Shown here one piece after another: positions 32,901 through 50,045 of a stretch of 64,000 nucleotides of DNA. Both the position numbers and the translations under genes were made by a program. Below the pieces are notes generated by a model. That model searched no databases and was not told where the DNA came from. It was given only the letters and a program-made list of their open reading frames with translations. This DNA is from Elysia chlorotica (taxonomy: Eukaryota; Mollusca; Gastropoda; Plakobranchidae): positions 351,398-415,397 of the forward strand of contig RQTK01000236.1 in assembly GCA_003991915.1 (NCBI GenBank), given 5' to 3'. Position 1 is the first letter of the stretch. Every line of letters begins with the position of its first letter.

Positions 32901-33500
32901 AAAAATTAGCTAGAAAAATTAAATCCTTTAAAACTCAGTTGTTAAAACAATATACATAGTTCATAAAATGTTTTCTGTCTTCTTCATAGGCAAAATATAC
33001 CAACAACTTTTTTTCAAATAATAAACCTTGATTTTCAAAAGGAGAGAAACTTTTTTGTGGTATTTCATCTAATTAGCATTTTCTCTCTGTTCTGTTAAAA
33101 TAATGGGTTACCTTAAATAACTGATTTGTGTAACTGTTGAAGGAAACATTTCAACATGCTCTTTTCACAAAGGTGTTCTTAATCATTTGTGTTCTTCAAA
33201 TTTTTAAGCAAACAAGTTTTAAATTTAAGTAAATTTCAATGGGTACTCGTATACCCCTGTGATTGAAAAATAACTTTTTAAGTCAATGTTTGTTCAGTAA
33301 ATCATTTTTCCCAAGGGCTTGCTCTCAATAATCCTTATCCACAGAAGTCGTACCTGCTCTTCCAGATCTGCTCTTGGTATGGACAACAAGGGGTTGAGTT
33401 CAGCCTCAAGCTCTGTGAGATGGGTGTCAAAAAAAGCCAGTTTCTCCTTCAGCTCTCGAGGTATACCATCCTCACTTAAAGATGAATGGGACTCCGTCAT
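29708..33500 (-). CDS. C1D: C1D nuclear nucleic acid-binding protein, spliced gene, complete
   Basis: C1D belongs to the Sas10/C1D family (yeast Rrp47/Lrp1). It works in the nucleus as a cofactor of the exosome exonuclease EXOSC10/Rrp6 in rRNA and small-RNA maturation, and the human protein also activates DNA-PK. Four coding exons on the minus strand: 33500-33354, 32879-32813, 31747-31692 and 29905-29708, in consistent phases, giving 155 residues against 141 in human. Conserved segments are [48 protein letters not shown] and [11 protein letters not shown]. The C-terminal tail (about 25 residues after SALW) differs from the human Lys/Ser-rich tail. It converges with CFAP36, leaving about 5.4 kb between the two stop codons. 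Identity is very secure. Confidence 0.95.
31055..31150. mobile_element. 96-bp palindromic MITE (family A), TA-flanked
   Basis: Left arm GAATGCACAAACAAGACCTA and right arm ending GTTAGTGCATTC pair imperfectly along most of their length (also CTTACGTCTCG against CGAGATGTAAG). TA on both sides suggests a Tc1/mariner-type target. It lies in the intron between C1D exons 3 and 4. Confidence 0.65.
31692..31747 (-). CDS. C1D: C1D coding exon 3
   Basis: 56 nt, entered in phase 1, reading (M)[18 protein letters not shown]; human has VYLATQGVNPKEHPVKQEL. Acceptor ttttacag, donor TTG|gtttgt, phase 0. Confidence 0.95.
32813..32879 (-). CDS. C1D: C1D coding exon 2
   Basis: 67 nt reading [20 protein letters not shown] then FW, aligned with human [20 protein letters not shown]. 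Acceptor tttgcag, donor A|gtaagt, phase 1. Confidence 0.95.
33354..33500 (-). CDS. C1D: C1D coding exon 1
   Basis: 49 codons, [20 protein letters not shown] to ADLEEQ. Donor CAG|gtacga, phase 0. N-terminal helix region of the Sas10/C1D domain. Confidence 0.9.
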
Positions 33501-35009
33501 GATAGACAGTAATCAGTCCTACTTTCCCGATAATGGAGATAAAAGATACATGTTGAAAACTAGCAAATTAAATTCATGTCTTTAAAAAATAATATGCAAT
33601 GGGTGGAAACAAAAATTATGTATCCAAAAAAAAAAACATGGGTGCAAGCAGGTTCAGTAATTTTGCCCTGCAAGCAATAGTCTAAACTTAACATTAGTCT
33701 GCAGGTGTACCGGTAAAAAAAGTTTTCGACCACTCCATTACCCTTAATTTACTGACTAGTTTAAAAATTTCAGAATGGTTATTTACTGATGTAATTTTTC
33801 TACATACTGATAACTGATGTTCTTAAATTTGTTGCCACACTTTTCTCAAAGGAGACAAAATTACGAGAGAAAAATGATTTATAAAGAAGATTGGATGCAC
33901 TTTCTAACCATATACAACTTGACACATTTCTGGTGTACAAAAGAAATTGTTTTTTTTAATCAAATACGTCAAAATTGCTGGCAAAAAGACTATTTTCCCT
34001 TGCCCTACAAGTGGGGTTTTTTGTGTGTGTGTCAATTTTTGTGTTATCTGGTGAACTTGTGTGTTCAGTTTTTTGTTTACATGCCTTTAGACACATCAAG
34101 AACAAATTATTCACAGCAATTTAAAAAATTGAAGCTGCGAGGACCAGGCAAATTCATAGTCTGTTTTCAATCTCCTAAGTATCAGACTGTAGTAGATCTA
34201 CATCTATCTACGTTTGCATTGTTCCCTTCACCTCCATTACCATTTGCATCTTCTATCACTTTCTCCATTCTGTCCTCACTCATCTGACTCGATGCAAAAT
34301 AGGTTTTCAAATAATAATGTCACAAAAATGTGTACTTTCAAAGATGAAATAATGGTATGTAAGGACTGGATGACTAGTTATAGTAGATAAAATGGAGGTA
34401 TATAGAGTCTAAAAGTGCACAGTTTGCATCTATAGATCATATCTTTGATAAAAATTCATAGACCTGCCATGTAAATTTAAATACATGTACTTGACCTCAT
34501 GTTCTGCTAAATCCTTGACGCCTTCTAAAGTGAAACGAGAGTTGATTTACTGTGCTTGATAACATATTTTTATGTATTTCTTAGTTTATAAATTTTGATT
34601 GATTAAATAATTGTTAGTGCAATGTGATAGGCATTACATCTTAGCGTTGAGGAAAAATGACAGATCTAATTGACTTGACCACACTGGTTGGCCAGACAAA
34701 TCCATTTTGACTTAGTTCATTGATTTTTTCCCCAAGAACAATCTAAGTGGTTCCATTCATTTTCTGTACATGTATTTGTAATTCTATTACGTTTTCTGTT
34801 TAAAATCATCATTGCTATTATTTTGTTGTATTTCGGCGCCCAGAGCACATGAAGCAGCAGCAGTAGTAGTAAGAGAAGTAAAGGTCTAAATCTATGCTCC
34901 ATGAGCAGCCAAGGCAATCCCGTATACATCCCGAGGTAGATGTTGATCCACTCGAGACAAAAAACACTCCAAGACTCACTAAATCTACAGCCCCCGAAAC
35001 AACTCACAT

Positions 35010-35090
35010 CACACTTCTCTAGGCTAAGGCATCTAGCCAAACCTAACACAACTCACTGATATATTACACTTCTCTAGGCTAAGGCATCTA
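35010..35090 (+). repeat. Two-copy 57-bp direct repeat
   Basis: ACACTTCTCTAGGCTAAGGC followed by ATCTA occurs at about 35011 and 35068, at the left edge of the GC-rich island. Confidence 0.6.
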
Positions 35091-35436
35091 CATACTCCTG
35101 ACACACTTTCACCACACTCCTCCCTCTTTCATGACAATAACAACCCTCTCCGTACCTCTGGGTATCCCAAACCACTCAAAACTCCCGCTTCCCCTCGGCA
35201 TCCTGATAAAAGCACCTGAGCCTACCTCCCAAATTATCTTTTAAAGCCACTTGGACAATCACTTCCCTTTCTCTCACACCTGTCTGCATGGTAGTGAGAC
35301 CACTGGGTCCAGCTTGCGCCAGCATCCCCGTAAACTCACAGGAGCGAACACCCGCTGGCATCCTGGTGCTTCCAATGGGACAGGCGTGCGCCAGCACCCC
35401 AGCGAACGCACTGGAGCCCTCACCCGAAACATGAAA

Positions 35437-35708
35437 CATATTTGGGGCCGGACTTGGAGGACCGGACGACGCCCCCCAAACTCCCATAAACATATTCGGG
35501 GCCGGACTATGGAAACTGGACCTAGCCCCCCAACCTCCCATAAGCATAGTCAGGGCCGGGCTATGGAAACTGGACCATGCCCCCCAAACTCCCATATAAA
35601 CATATTCAGGGCCGAACTATGGAAACTGGACCATGCCCCCCAACCTCCCATAAACATAGTCAGGGCCAGACTATGGAAAGTGGACCATGCCCCCAACCTC
35701 CCGTAATA
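35437..35708 (+). repeat. GC-rich 54-bp minisatellite, five copies
   Basis: Units start at about 35437, 35491, 35545, 35601 and 35655, each with CATA(T/G)TC(A/G)GGGCC, ATGGAAACTGGACC and GCCCCCCAAC(C)TCCCATAA. Odd and even units alternate slightly (catattc and catagtc), hinting at a doubled 108-bp unit. Confidence 0.85.
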
Positions 35709-37162
35709 CTATAAATATCAATTTGAAAGAGAACTTGAGACCGCCAACCTTATCAAGTCCGACCAACCCGCAGTTGCATCATCGCAACCATCAAAGACTA
35801 TGCAACCATCAAAGACTGTAGGCCTTCTAACAGCAAAGGGTCTAAACACAAAAGTGAATGTGGATTTACTCAACCACTTCTGACACCATTGTGGTGTTTT
35901 GGCCCAATGCTAGACGACAGACCTGATCCATACGGACCCTGCACCAACCCTTGGGGGCCCTGATATGTTAGGCTACAAAGGATGCAGGCATTCAAGGCAC
36001 ACCCAACTAATCATGAACAGGTCCCTACTTGTCGTCCACCTCAATTTCATTGGTGTAGTCTAAGTGTTATATATCGGTTAAAACTGCTAATAATAATACC
36101 CTACATTTAGAACTACTTTCTTCTGGCTTCATTTTTTATCCAAGTATTATATAAATGGCTTCATAACTGCTTCATTATAATTACACACACAAAAATGTAT
36201 CACCAGCAGTGTGATATTCTATAAACGAGGTTTGAATGTAATATATATTAAAAGTAGTAGTAGCCGTGTTTTATGGGTGAACGTTTCCTACTAGGCTACT
36301 CCTAGGTCTAAAGAAATTTAATTTCTAAAGGCCTATAATTACTGTCTCAAGTGAAATAATTGTGATAGACAGCGTTTAAAATAAATGACCATTATTTAGA
36401 TAGAAAACTAGATCTATGCTACATAGATCTGGTGCTTATATCTAGATCTAGATCTAACCAAATTTGGACAAAAACACTATATAGAGATCTAGATTCTATA
36501 TTCTAGATCTAGATCTAGCCTCTGCCTCTAAATCTAGAGTAGGCCTAGATCCAGTCCAAAAACACTATAATCTAGATCTTGTGGGTATGTATGGACTCAC
36601 CCCAAAAACGATTAGTAGGGGAATCTCTTTGCTTTAATAGACTCAACCGAATCTGGTCTTGTAAAATTCTATTTAGAACCTTCTCTGCTCAGAATCTTGT
36701 CAATCTCTGAGCTCGTGCAACAGTGAACACACTAAACACAGCGACAGTGTGCACTGTGTAGTTCAAGTTAGTAGTGGTAAGCTTACTGGTAAGCTTAGTG
36801 GTAGGCTAGTTGTACAGTGTGCATGCAGTCACTCACTAATAATTGGGTTTCAGAATTTATCGATAACATCTTACTAAGAGGGGAGTGTCTACGTAGACTG
36901 GGGTCTAAGTACACGGTAACTTCTACTTAAGACTCCAACTAATCGCGTGGGTGCTCCACTGTGAATATGTGTGTGTGTGTGCGTGTGTATATGTGTAGCT
37001 CCGCGCATTTCTAGGTAAAGATTGGTTTGGTTCTAAGACTTGATGTATAGTAGAATTATTTTACTAGACACCCTTCTATATAAGGATCATTTTCTAATCT
37101 GGATGTATGTATCCAATTCAGAAAAATGTAGGGGTTGGATTAGACTCGATATATATCTTTGA

Positions 37163-37556
37163 TTTAAAATTTTAGATTTCAATTTACAAAATTTCTTATG
37201 AATCCCAAAAGAAAGAAAACCCATTTTCCAGTCTGGAAAAGCAAATTGTGAAGATTTTAGAAGAGGAGCGCAATCTCATTCTCAGCATTGCTGATTCTGA
37301 GACCATAACAGTAAGTACACAATGCATTGTTCGTCCTGTTAACTCGAAGCTATTTTATGATGACAATCGATCATTTGTTCTTTATTATATCTTCTTTTTT
37401 TTTTTAAGGAAGTGGGGTACGATGACAGCTAGGCGTTGAATTGCGATTTAGAACACGAGGATTTGCAGGAATCTTAATGACTGTGTTCTTCTTTTTCCGC
37501 AGGTTGTAATGAAAATCTTAAGAAGAGAGCATTCTCCAAACCAGCGGAAAGTCTGA
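37163..37556 (+). CDS. 3' end of an unrecognised small spliced gene (two exons)
   Basis: A first exon ends at 37311 (ACA|gtaagt) and reads KISYESQKKENPFSSLEKQ then IVKILEEERNLILSIADSE. It can begin after tttag near 37173 or cattttccag near 37231. A second exon, 37503-37556 after ctttttccgcag, continues in phase 0 as VVMKILRREHSPNQRKV and stops (TGA). The joined peptide is amphipathic and coiled-coil-like, and both splice sites are strong. No start codon is seen, so further exons would lie upstream, head to head with C1D. An A-rich run about 30 nt after the stop may be genomic. Family not recognised. Confidence 0.42.
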
Positions 37557-37998
37557 TTCATGAAACCTGCATGCTTACCAAACCAAATTAAAAAAAAAAA
37601 AAAATTTATCTGGTGGTGATTTGTCAAGCTTTAATGAAAGTTTTTAAAGCATTGCCTACTGAGATTATAAAAAAAAAAAAACTCCGTGGCAGAGGAAATT
37701 GTATAAAATACAAAAATCATAAGTTGAACATAAATGTATTTAGTTTGCTTGAGGGGGCTTTTGGTTGCTTTCCTCGTTTCAAACGGTCAACAGATGACAA
37801 AAAGCGGTAGTGTTACATCACACATGTGTATATATCTAATAATAATGGTGATAATAATATGAATTATCATAACAATAATTGCTATGAAACAACAATGATA
37901 ATAGTACTTATAGTGATAGTAGCAAAAAATATGTACATGTATAATCGATTTTCTATTGCTCCCGCCTCACTCTTACTGTCACTCCAATATCCATCTCC

Positions 37999-38000
<2 letters not shown>

Positions 38001-38065
<65 letters not shown>
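38001..38065 (+). repeat. Poly-C then (CT)n microsatellite
   Basis: About 11 C followed by about 27 CT units. Confidence 0.95.
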
Positions 38066-38067
<2 letters not shown>

Positions 38068-38858
38068 GTGCCAGTGTGTCTGACTGTCCGTGCCGCTTGT
38101 GGTGTAGATATTAGCGGCCGGAAAAGAAAAGAAAAAGTTCGGTGATAGTCTGACGGTCGGACCTTACGCTGGAGGATGTCTGAAACATGTTTTTCTAACG
38201 TCATCAAAACTGCCCGATTTGGCCATTATCATGATTTCATAAACACAGGTTACTAAATCTAAATCCGTAAATCTAATAATATTTAGTGATTCTAATCAAA
38301 CCCGTACATTATTCAGATTTCAATACAATAATTATACGTCATGATACGAGGTCTAGACTAAAAATAGACAACACATCAAGGCTTGGAACAAAAGTAACCT
38401 TCACAAATAAATTGCGTGGAGCTGTTACAGTACACACACAAACACGCGCTCGCGCGGGCGATTTGTTGGAGGTACGGTGACCGTGTACGTAAATCCTCAG
38501 TTTATGTACTTAGCCGACTTGGTATTAGCGATATTCCATTCGGTATTATCGATACATTCAATAACATTGGTAGTTCAAACTTTCACGTCTTAATGAATTG
38601 GAGAGCTCATTAGTTTATTTTTCTCCCTGAAGGCTGAAGCCCAGAACTGGAGGAAGTGAGAGGTGAAAATACTCGATCTTATTGAGATCACCTAATCTAA
38701 ATTTAGACATTTTAAAATTGAACTAGATTCTAGATCTAGATCTATATATAATAATAAAACCACATTTATAAATTTGATCATAGTCAAATTTACATGCTAC
38801 GAGATCTAGAATCTCTATCTAGATTGTATAGAGTCTAGGGGTAGAATCATAAGAATCA

Positions 38859-39287
38859 GAATGCACAAACAAGGCGTAGATTGGCTTACGTTTCGTCGTA
38901 ACAATATTATTATAAGAATATGAAGGGGCTAACTCAGATGTAATTGAACCCTATCCACTCCCCCCTCAAATTCCGCCCACCCACAAGTTTGGGACAACAA
39001 AGTGATAAAACTCGAGGAGTGCCAAACAAATGATGTCAAATCATGACAATACAATAACAAAATTATGAAAATAACAACAAAAAGACGGAATACAGCTGGC
39101 ATGTATTTATTCAATTTTAATAGTAAAGAGAAAAAAGACACTAGACAGTGAGTACTGCTGGTTGGTTTTGAATACAATTTTAATAATCCAATTCTGCCAG
39201 CCCACAGGCTAGGGACCACAAAACTCAAGGAGTACCTATGAAGGCTAACGACAAGACGTAAGCTACGTCATTTTTGTTTGTGCATTC
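38859..39287. mobile_element. Second family A element with a long insertion
   Basis: Left arm GAATGCACAAACAAGGCGTA and right arm TTTTTGTTTGTGCATTC match the 31.1-kb MITE. Here about 330 bp of other sequence lies between the arms, which itself contains a diverged 50-bp direct repeat (around 38955 and 39185). Confidence 0.6.
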
Positions 39288-39604
39288 TATTCTAGGTCTA
39301 GGATCTTTTTTTTTTAAATCTATATGAAGATGATCAACGTAGATCAAGGGCCTGGCATCCTAATCCTATGGCTATAGATCTCTAGATCAAGTTCTAGTTC
39401 TAGAATGATAAAAATGTAGATCTGTATAGTCTATGATCTTATCTCAATCTACATCTTGACTTTTATACTATAGATCTCTAAAGGAAGTGTTTCTCGACCC
39501 CCACTCGTGGTCTGCCTAGCCAAGCGTCTAGAGAGACCACGAAAAAAATTGTGGTATATAAAGTCAATCTGTACCAATATCAAAATAACTCCCCTGACAA
39601 GTGA

Positions 39605-39800
39605 TGATAAAACCCACTCTGCGTTAATAATAACTCTGTGTCGATGATAAAATCACTCTGTGTCAATAATGAAATCACTTTTGTCGATATTTAGTATTTA
39701 CCTCTCTGTGTCAATTAAAAGTTACTATTACAGGCTCTGCATGAATTTCACTTTGTTCAAAAGGCACAGAGCTACTCTGTGTCAATGCTACTTAAAAGAA
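39605..39800 (+). repeat. Degenerate repeat of about 23 bp (CTCTGTGTCAAT)
   Basis: CTCTGTGTC(A/G)AT(A/G)AT recurs at irregular 20 to 30-bp spacing between 39605 and 39800. Low conservation. Confidence 0.45.
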
Positions 39801-40370
39801 CTTTTTGACAGAATTATAACACTCCACGTCCCTAGGCTAAGATTAAGCCAAGGCACATAGACAAACCTTAGAGATTAACTCACAACTTTGAAAAATCGTA
39901 AGTCATGGTAAATGTAAAATTGTAAGGTTTAAATTAGAATTATCGCCATGGTTTAGCTTTTCTAGGCATTAAGTCATTGTGTCATTGTTTGCACAGAAAC
40001 ACCTATATACACATTGCCCGATAAATCTAGATCATAATTAGGTTTAGACCCTAGGCGCCATTACAAGTACAATGTCGTAGTAGGTAAGGACTCCTGTAAG
40101 TCTTATTTATTTAAATTTTAATACTCTCTAGACAAATTGTAATCTACATTGAGTTTGTACTTACCTCTTACCGCCCAAGATGAGGAGCTAAAAACGAGCT
40201 AGAACCTTTTTTTTTAGGGGGGGGGGGGGTCTTTGCTTTTTAAAAACCATAGGAATTATGTTTGGATCTTAATGCAATATTATTCCCATTAAAACTGTCA
40301 CTTCACCCACAAACAGTGACTGAGTGAGTGATATATGAGAACTTTTTAAAACCTCTTTCATATTTTTCAG

Positions 40371-40426
40371 GTTGTTTGTGCTTCCTCTGAGAATTATTAC
40401 AAGTTACTTGACAGTGTTGATAAATC
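40371..40426 (+). other. DESI2: DESI2 5' UTR part of the first coding exon
   Basis: A pyrimidine-rich acceptor (tatttttcag) ends at 40370 and 56 nt of non-coding sequence precede the ATG. This implies a spliced leader exon upstream, which I could not place. Confidence 0.55.
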
Positions 40427-46286
<5,860 letters not shown>

Positions 46287-47700
46287 CAGAACAGCTTTCC
46301 TGGTGAAAAACAACCTTCTTGCTCATCTATTCACAGCATAATAATGGATTTTAGTTGTAAATGGGATTATTCAATACAAAGAAAGCAAAATGTTTGCAAC
46401 TAATGAGCAAAATTATTGCCTTAAAATATCAACTTTTTTGTATCCTGTGTTGTAAGTCTGGTTTGAGGTATTTTAAAAATATTGTTGAATTGGAGATTTC
46501 AATGAATACTCATCAAATACTCTATATTGTTCTTAATATTGTTGTGGAGAAGATACGATAAATTGTAAATTTGATACTTAGGTTTTATTAGTCAAAACAT
46601 TTTTGCTTTGAAATTGGGCAAGAAGAAATGAGGTGGCTGACTCTTGTTACAGTTCAGACAGAACTAAAAACAGTTCTGATGAGTGGATCCGGTTTAGAAA
46701 TTTTGGAAAATATGCTTTAATATTTTTTTTATTTAATTTAATTATTGTTGGCAGACTTTGGGTACCAAAAAGGTGTTGACTTTTATTTTTTAAAGAAAAT
46801 TCATCTTAACATACAGTGAAATATTTCTCAATAACAAATATGAAAAAAGCTTTCTGGGGTATGGGTATGTTTTAAGGACAATCCGGTTTTTCTGTTTCTA
46901 ATCCTCACCCTCTAAGCCCAAGCTCCTGTTTACAATGTTCCTAATAGCAACTTTTAGAATAAATTCGTATGGTTTAAGATATTGAGAAAAAAGGTCCCAC
47001 CATCAATTTCAGCAGCAATAGCAAGGATTACAAAGGCTCTATCTTTCTCTTAACCCTCAGCTATTTTTGCCCTTAATTCACAGACACATAAAAATAGCTA
47101 TGTTTTAACTTTTTTTTTCAAGGGAATTCAAAATCTAGCAAAATAAGCTTCTATGCTTGTAATGAAAGATCATTAACAAAGTGCCTATTACTAATCGTTT
47201 AGCAAAGAGAATTTGAATGGTTTATTCCGCAGAATGAATACAGGGCACAGTCTGTGTGTTCAGTATCACATCTGAATGTTTGTGTTCAAACGTAATTAGC
47301 AGCATCGCATTGTACATGCAAATTTTAGGGAGGGCATAATTGGAGGATTATTCATAATCATGTCACAATGTGAAACTCATCATGAAAATGGTTAGAGCTG
47401 CTTCTCGGTATATCATGTGGTGCTTTTGAAATTCAATAAGCTCCATTCTAGCACAATTCTGTTTGCTTTAAAAAGTTTCTTTTAAATAACATGTTACCCT
47501 TGTGTGTGGTACAATTATGATCAGATCTTGATGTTTGTGATATCTGTTTTTGACTAGTCATTAAAATATATACATATATGTATATCTTTCTATGTATGGA
47601 GTTAATGTGTCTTGCAAGTGATCCCTATTATTATAAAAATGTTCATTAATTTTTACTTGATGGGGAAAAGCGTTTGAAACTTTTTTTTGTAAATTAGTTC

Positions 47701-47731
<31 letters not shown>

Positions 47732-49092
47732 GAAAGTAGTATATTTGTAAAAAGTAAAATTTTATACTGGAGTGATAAGTTGAGCTAGTATTTGCAGTGG
47801 AAGAGCTTCTAATAATGCCATGGTCCAATTATTTACACAGCTAATTGAATAAACAGTGACATGTAACTTTTTTTACTGTGCAAAACAAAATGAAATCTCT
47901 GTGGGTATGTAAAGCAACTATGCAACATATCGAATAAGTTGGACGTACTAGAGAAATATGTGCAGGATCAATCAGACATTCATGCTTTTGCTATAAGATG
48001 AAATCTTTCCCCTTTTACGGATTTAATCAAAACTTTTCACTCCTTTCACTCCTTTGCTTTTACATGATAAGTTTACAAAACAGCGAAAGAAGTCTTAACT
48101 TTCTTTTTTATCGTAAAGGATGTTTGAAATTCCTTTTCTCTTGGAATGTTGATCAATCATTGTTGGGTTTTTTGTCTTATCTATTTTCTGCAAAATATTA
48201 CATGGATCTGAATGTTTATTTCATCTCTTTATTCCTTTTTTGTTTTGCATTTTCAAGGAATAAATTTACATGACCTGAAAATGAATATGAATTTGAATGA
48301 AATTTTGACAATGTTACAGTTTATCTTTTGCTCTTTTTGCACTTTTTATTTTCGCAAGATAATTCACTCTTCAAATCATTTTAATAATCTGTCAGCGCAG
48401 TAGTGCTATATCTTCTGTCAATAAACAAAGCTTTTAATAGTTCAAAATTCAATTTTAGTTTTACTGAGGATAAACAATGTTTCCCATTTTCTTCACTGAC
48501 TTAAAGGGTTTTGGTTTAGCTATGTTTTTTTTGTTTTTTGTTTTTTTTTTTAACTGTAGTATCTGATTTTTTATTTTAAAATCAAAATGCTTCTTTAAAT
48601 GTAATATATTAATATTGTTTCGAAAGAATGAGATTACAATTTTATCTTGCAAAATATTTGTCTTTGCTGGGAGAAAAAGCATTTGAAAGGCCATTATTCA
48701 ATAAACTAAACACGTGAACAGAGGGAATCATTTTCGCATATTTTTTTATATTTGTAGATAAAAAAATTTTTGACAACAACAACAAAAGAACAACTGTTTT
48801 CCCTTTTCATGAAGGGTCTTGATGAGATGAGCAATGTCATAACTTAAAAAACTAACATGATATTATCATCTCCACAAACTGAAGACAGAAGATACCAGTT
48901 TTCTTAATCATTCAAATAAATTTTACAAAAATATGCTCTTTGACTAAAATAAAATCATTCTCCTTTGAACCAAGTCTCCTGGCATATTGTATATCCTAAG
49001 TAATGAAATTTCTACATGCATTAGAATATGTTCCTTGCTATTATTTTCTTTGTGTTGAAATATTTTCTCAGTGCAATATTTTAAGGCTGTAG

Positions 49093-50045
49093 TTATTCTC
49101 ACCCCTAACTATGATTTGGGGTAAGGATAACCGAAAGGCTGCCCAAATTTTATTCACCCCCCTCACCCTCACACCCAGGGGAGGGGGGGGGGGAGAGGGC
49201 TGAGAATAACCAAAAGACAGTGTTATTGTTACTCTCACACCTCTCACATAGAGAACAAGATAGAGCGAGAGAGAAAGAGCTAGATAGGGAGAAAAAGAAA
49301 GAAAAAAAAGGGGGAGAAATAGAGATATAGGGGGAGTAGAGATACATTATGTAGATCTAGATCTATCCAGACCAGACTTATCTAAAGGTAAATGAGGTTT
49401 TGACAGAAGTATAATAATGTGAAGTGAGAAAGGCCTATAATTCTAATAAAGCAACTAACAGCCTAGGTTTTTCTTGCTTTGTCAAACAATATTATTATGT
49501 ATATTTAGACCAAACAGACTCATTGTTTTGAAATAACAACTCAGAACAAATAATTTGTTGTTGTTGGTGTTGATGTTGTTGCTGTTGTTGCTTTTTTGTT
49601 GTATTTTGATTTGAGCTTGTATGTTTGGCAGTAGAGTCAAACACCCTAGATCTAGGTATATAACTGGTTATTGGTCCAGATTTAGAGATCTAACTTCTAG
49701 ATCTTGAACCTAAATCCAGTAGAAATTTGAAAATGCTCACTACTAGAAGTCTTGATCTAAGTTCGGAAGGAGAAAGAAGAAATTAAGTGGTGAAGTTAAT
49801 GATATTCAAAAGGTGGAGGAAATTAAAAGGGGGAATGGTGCAACTTTAAAGATAGATTTAGATATAAATCAGAGAGACTATAGGCCTTATTGAGGGACAA
49901 AAATCAACATATCATTTCAGTACTGTCTAAAGGCATATCATTGAGAAGGGGAATGAGAATACAATTTTGGAAGGGTTCTACTATTCTCACCGCAGTGGGT
50001 GAGAATAACTAAACTTGGTTTTTCGCACCCCGAGGGTGAGAATAA
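49093..50045. mobile_element. Putative 953-bp terminal-inverted-repeat element
   Basis: Left end TTATTCTCACCC, right end GGGTGAGAATAA. The same motif also occurs inverted just inside each end (GAGAATAACC near 49202; CTATTCTCACC and GGGTGAGAATAAC near 49981-50008), giving stacked hairpins. No coding capacity. Confidence 0.5.

Larger units (their letters stand above)
33501..37162. other. Region upstream of C1D
   Basis: Should hold the C1D 5' UTR and promoter. 35.05-36.05 kb is a GC-rich island with the 54-bp minisatellite, probably a remnant of an unknown repeat. 36.4-36.6 kb is dense in TCTAGATCTAGATC palindromes. Confidence 0.5.
37557..40370. other. Intergenic, upstream of DESI2
   Basis: CT microsatellite, the second family A palindromic element, a CTCTGTGTC repeat and a poly-T/G run near 40206. 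The DESI2 leader exon is probably here but not located. Confidence 0.45.

Noticed and set aside
33817..34287. 156-codon open frame on the plus strand
   Set aside because: AT-driven composition, no domain, no conserved motif, no splice support; lies upstream of C1D on the other strand.
35176..35706. Overlapping 139- and 151-codon frames on opposite strands
   Set aside because: Both are readings of the 54-bp GC-rich tandem repeat, whose period is a multiple of three.
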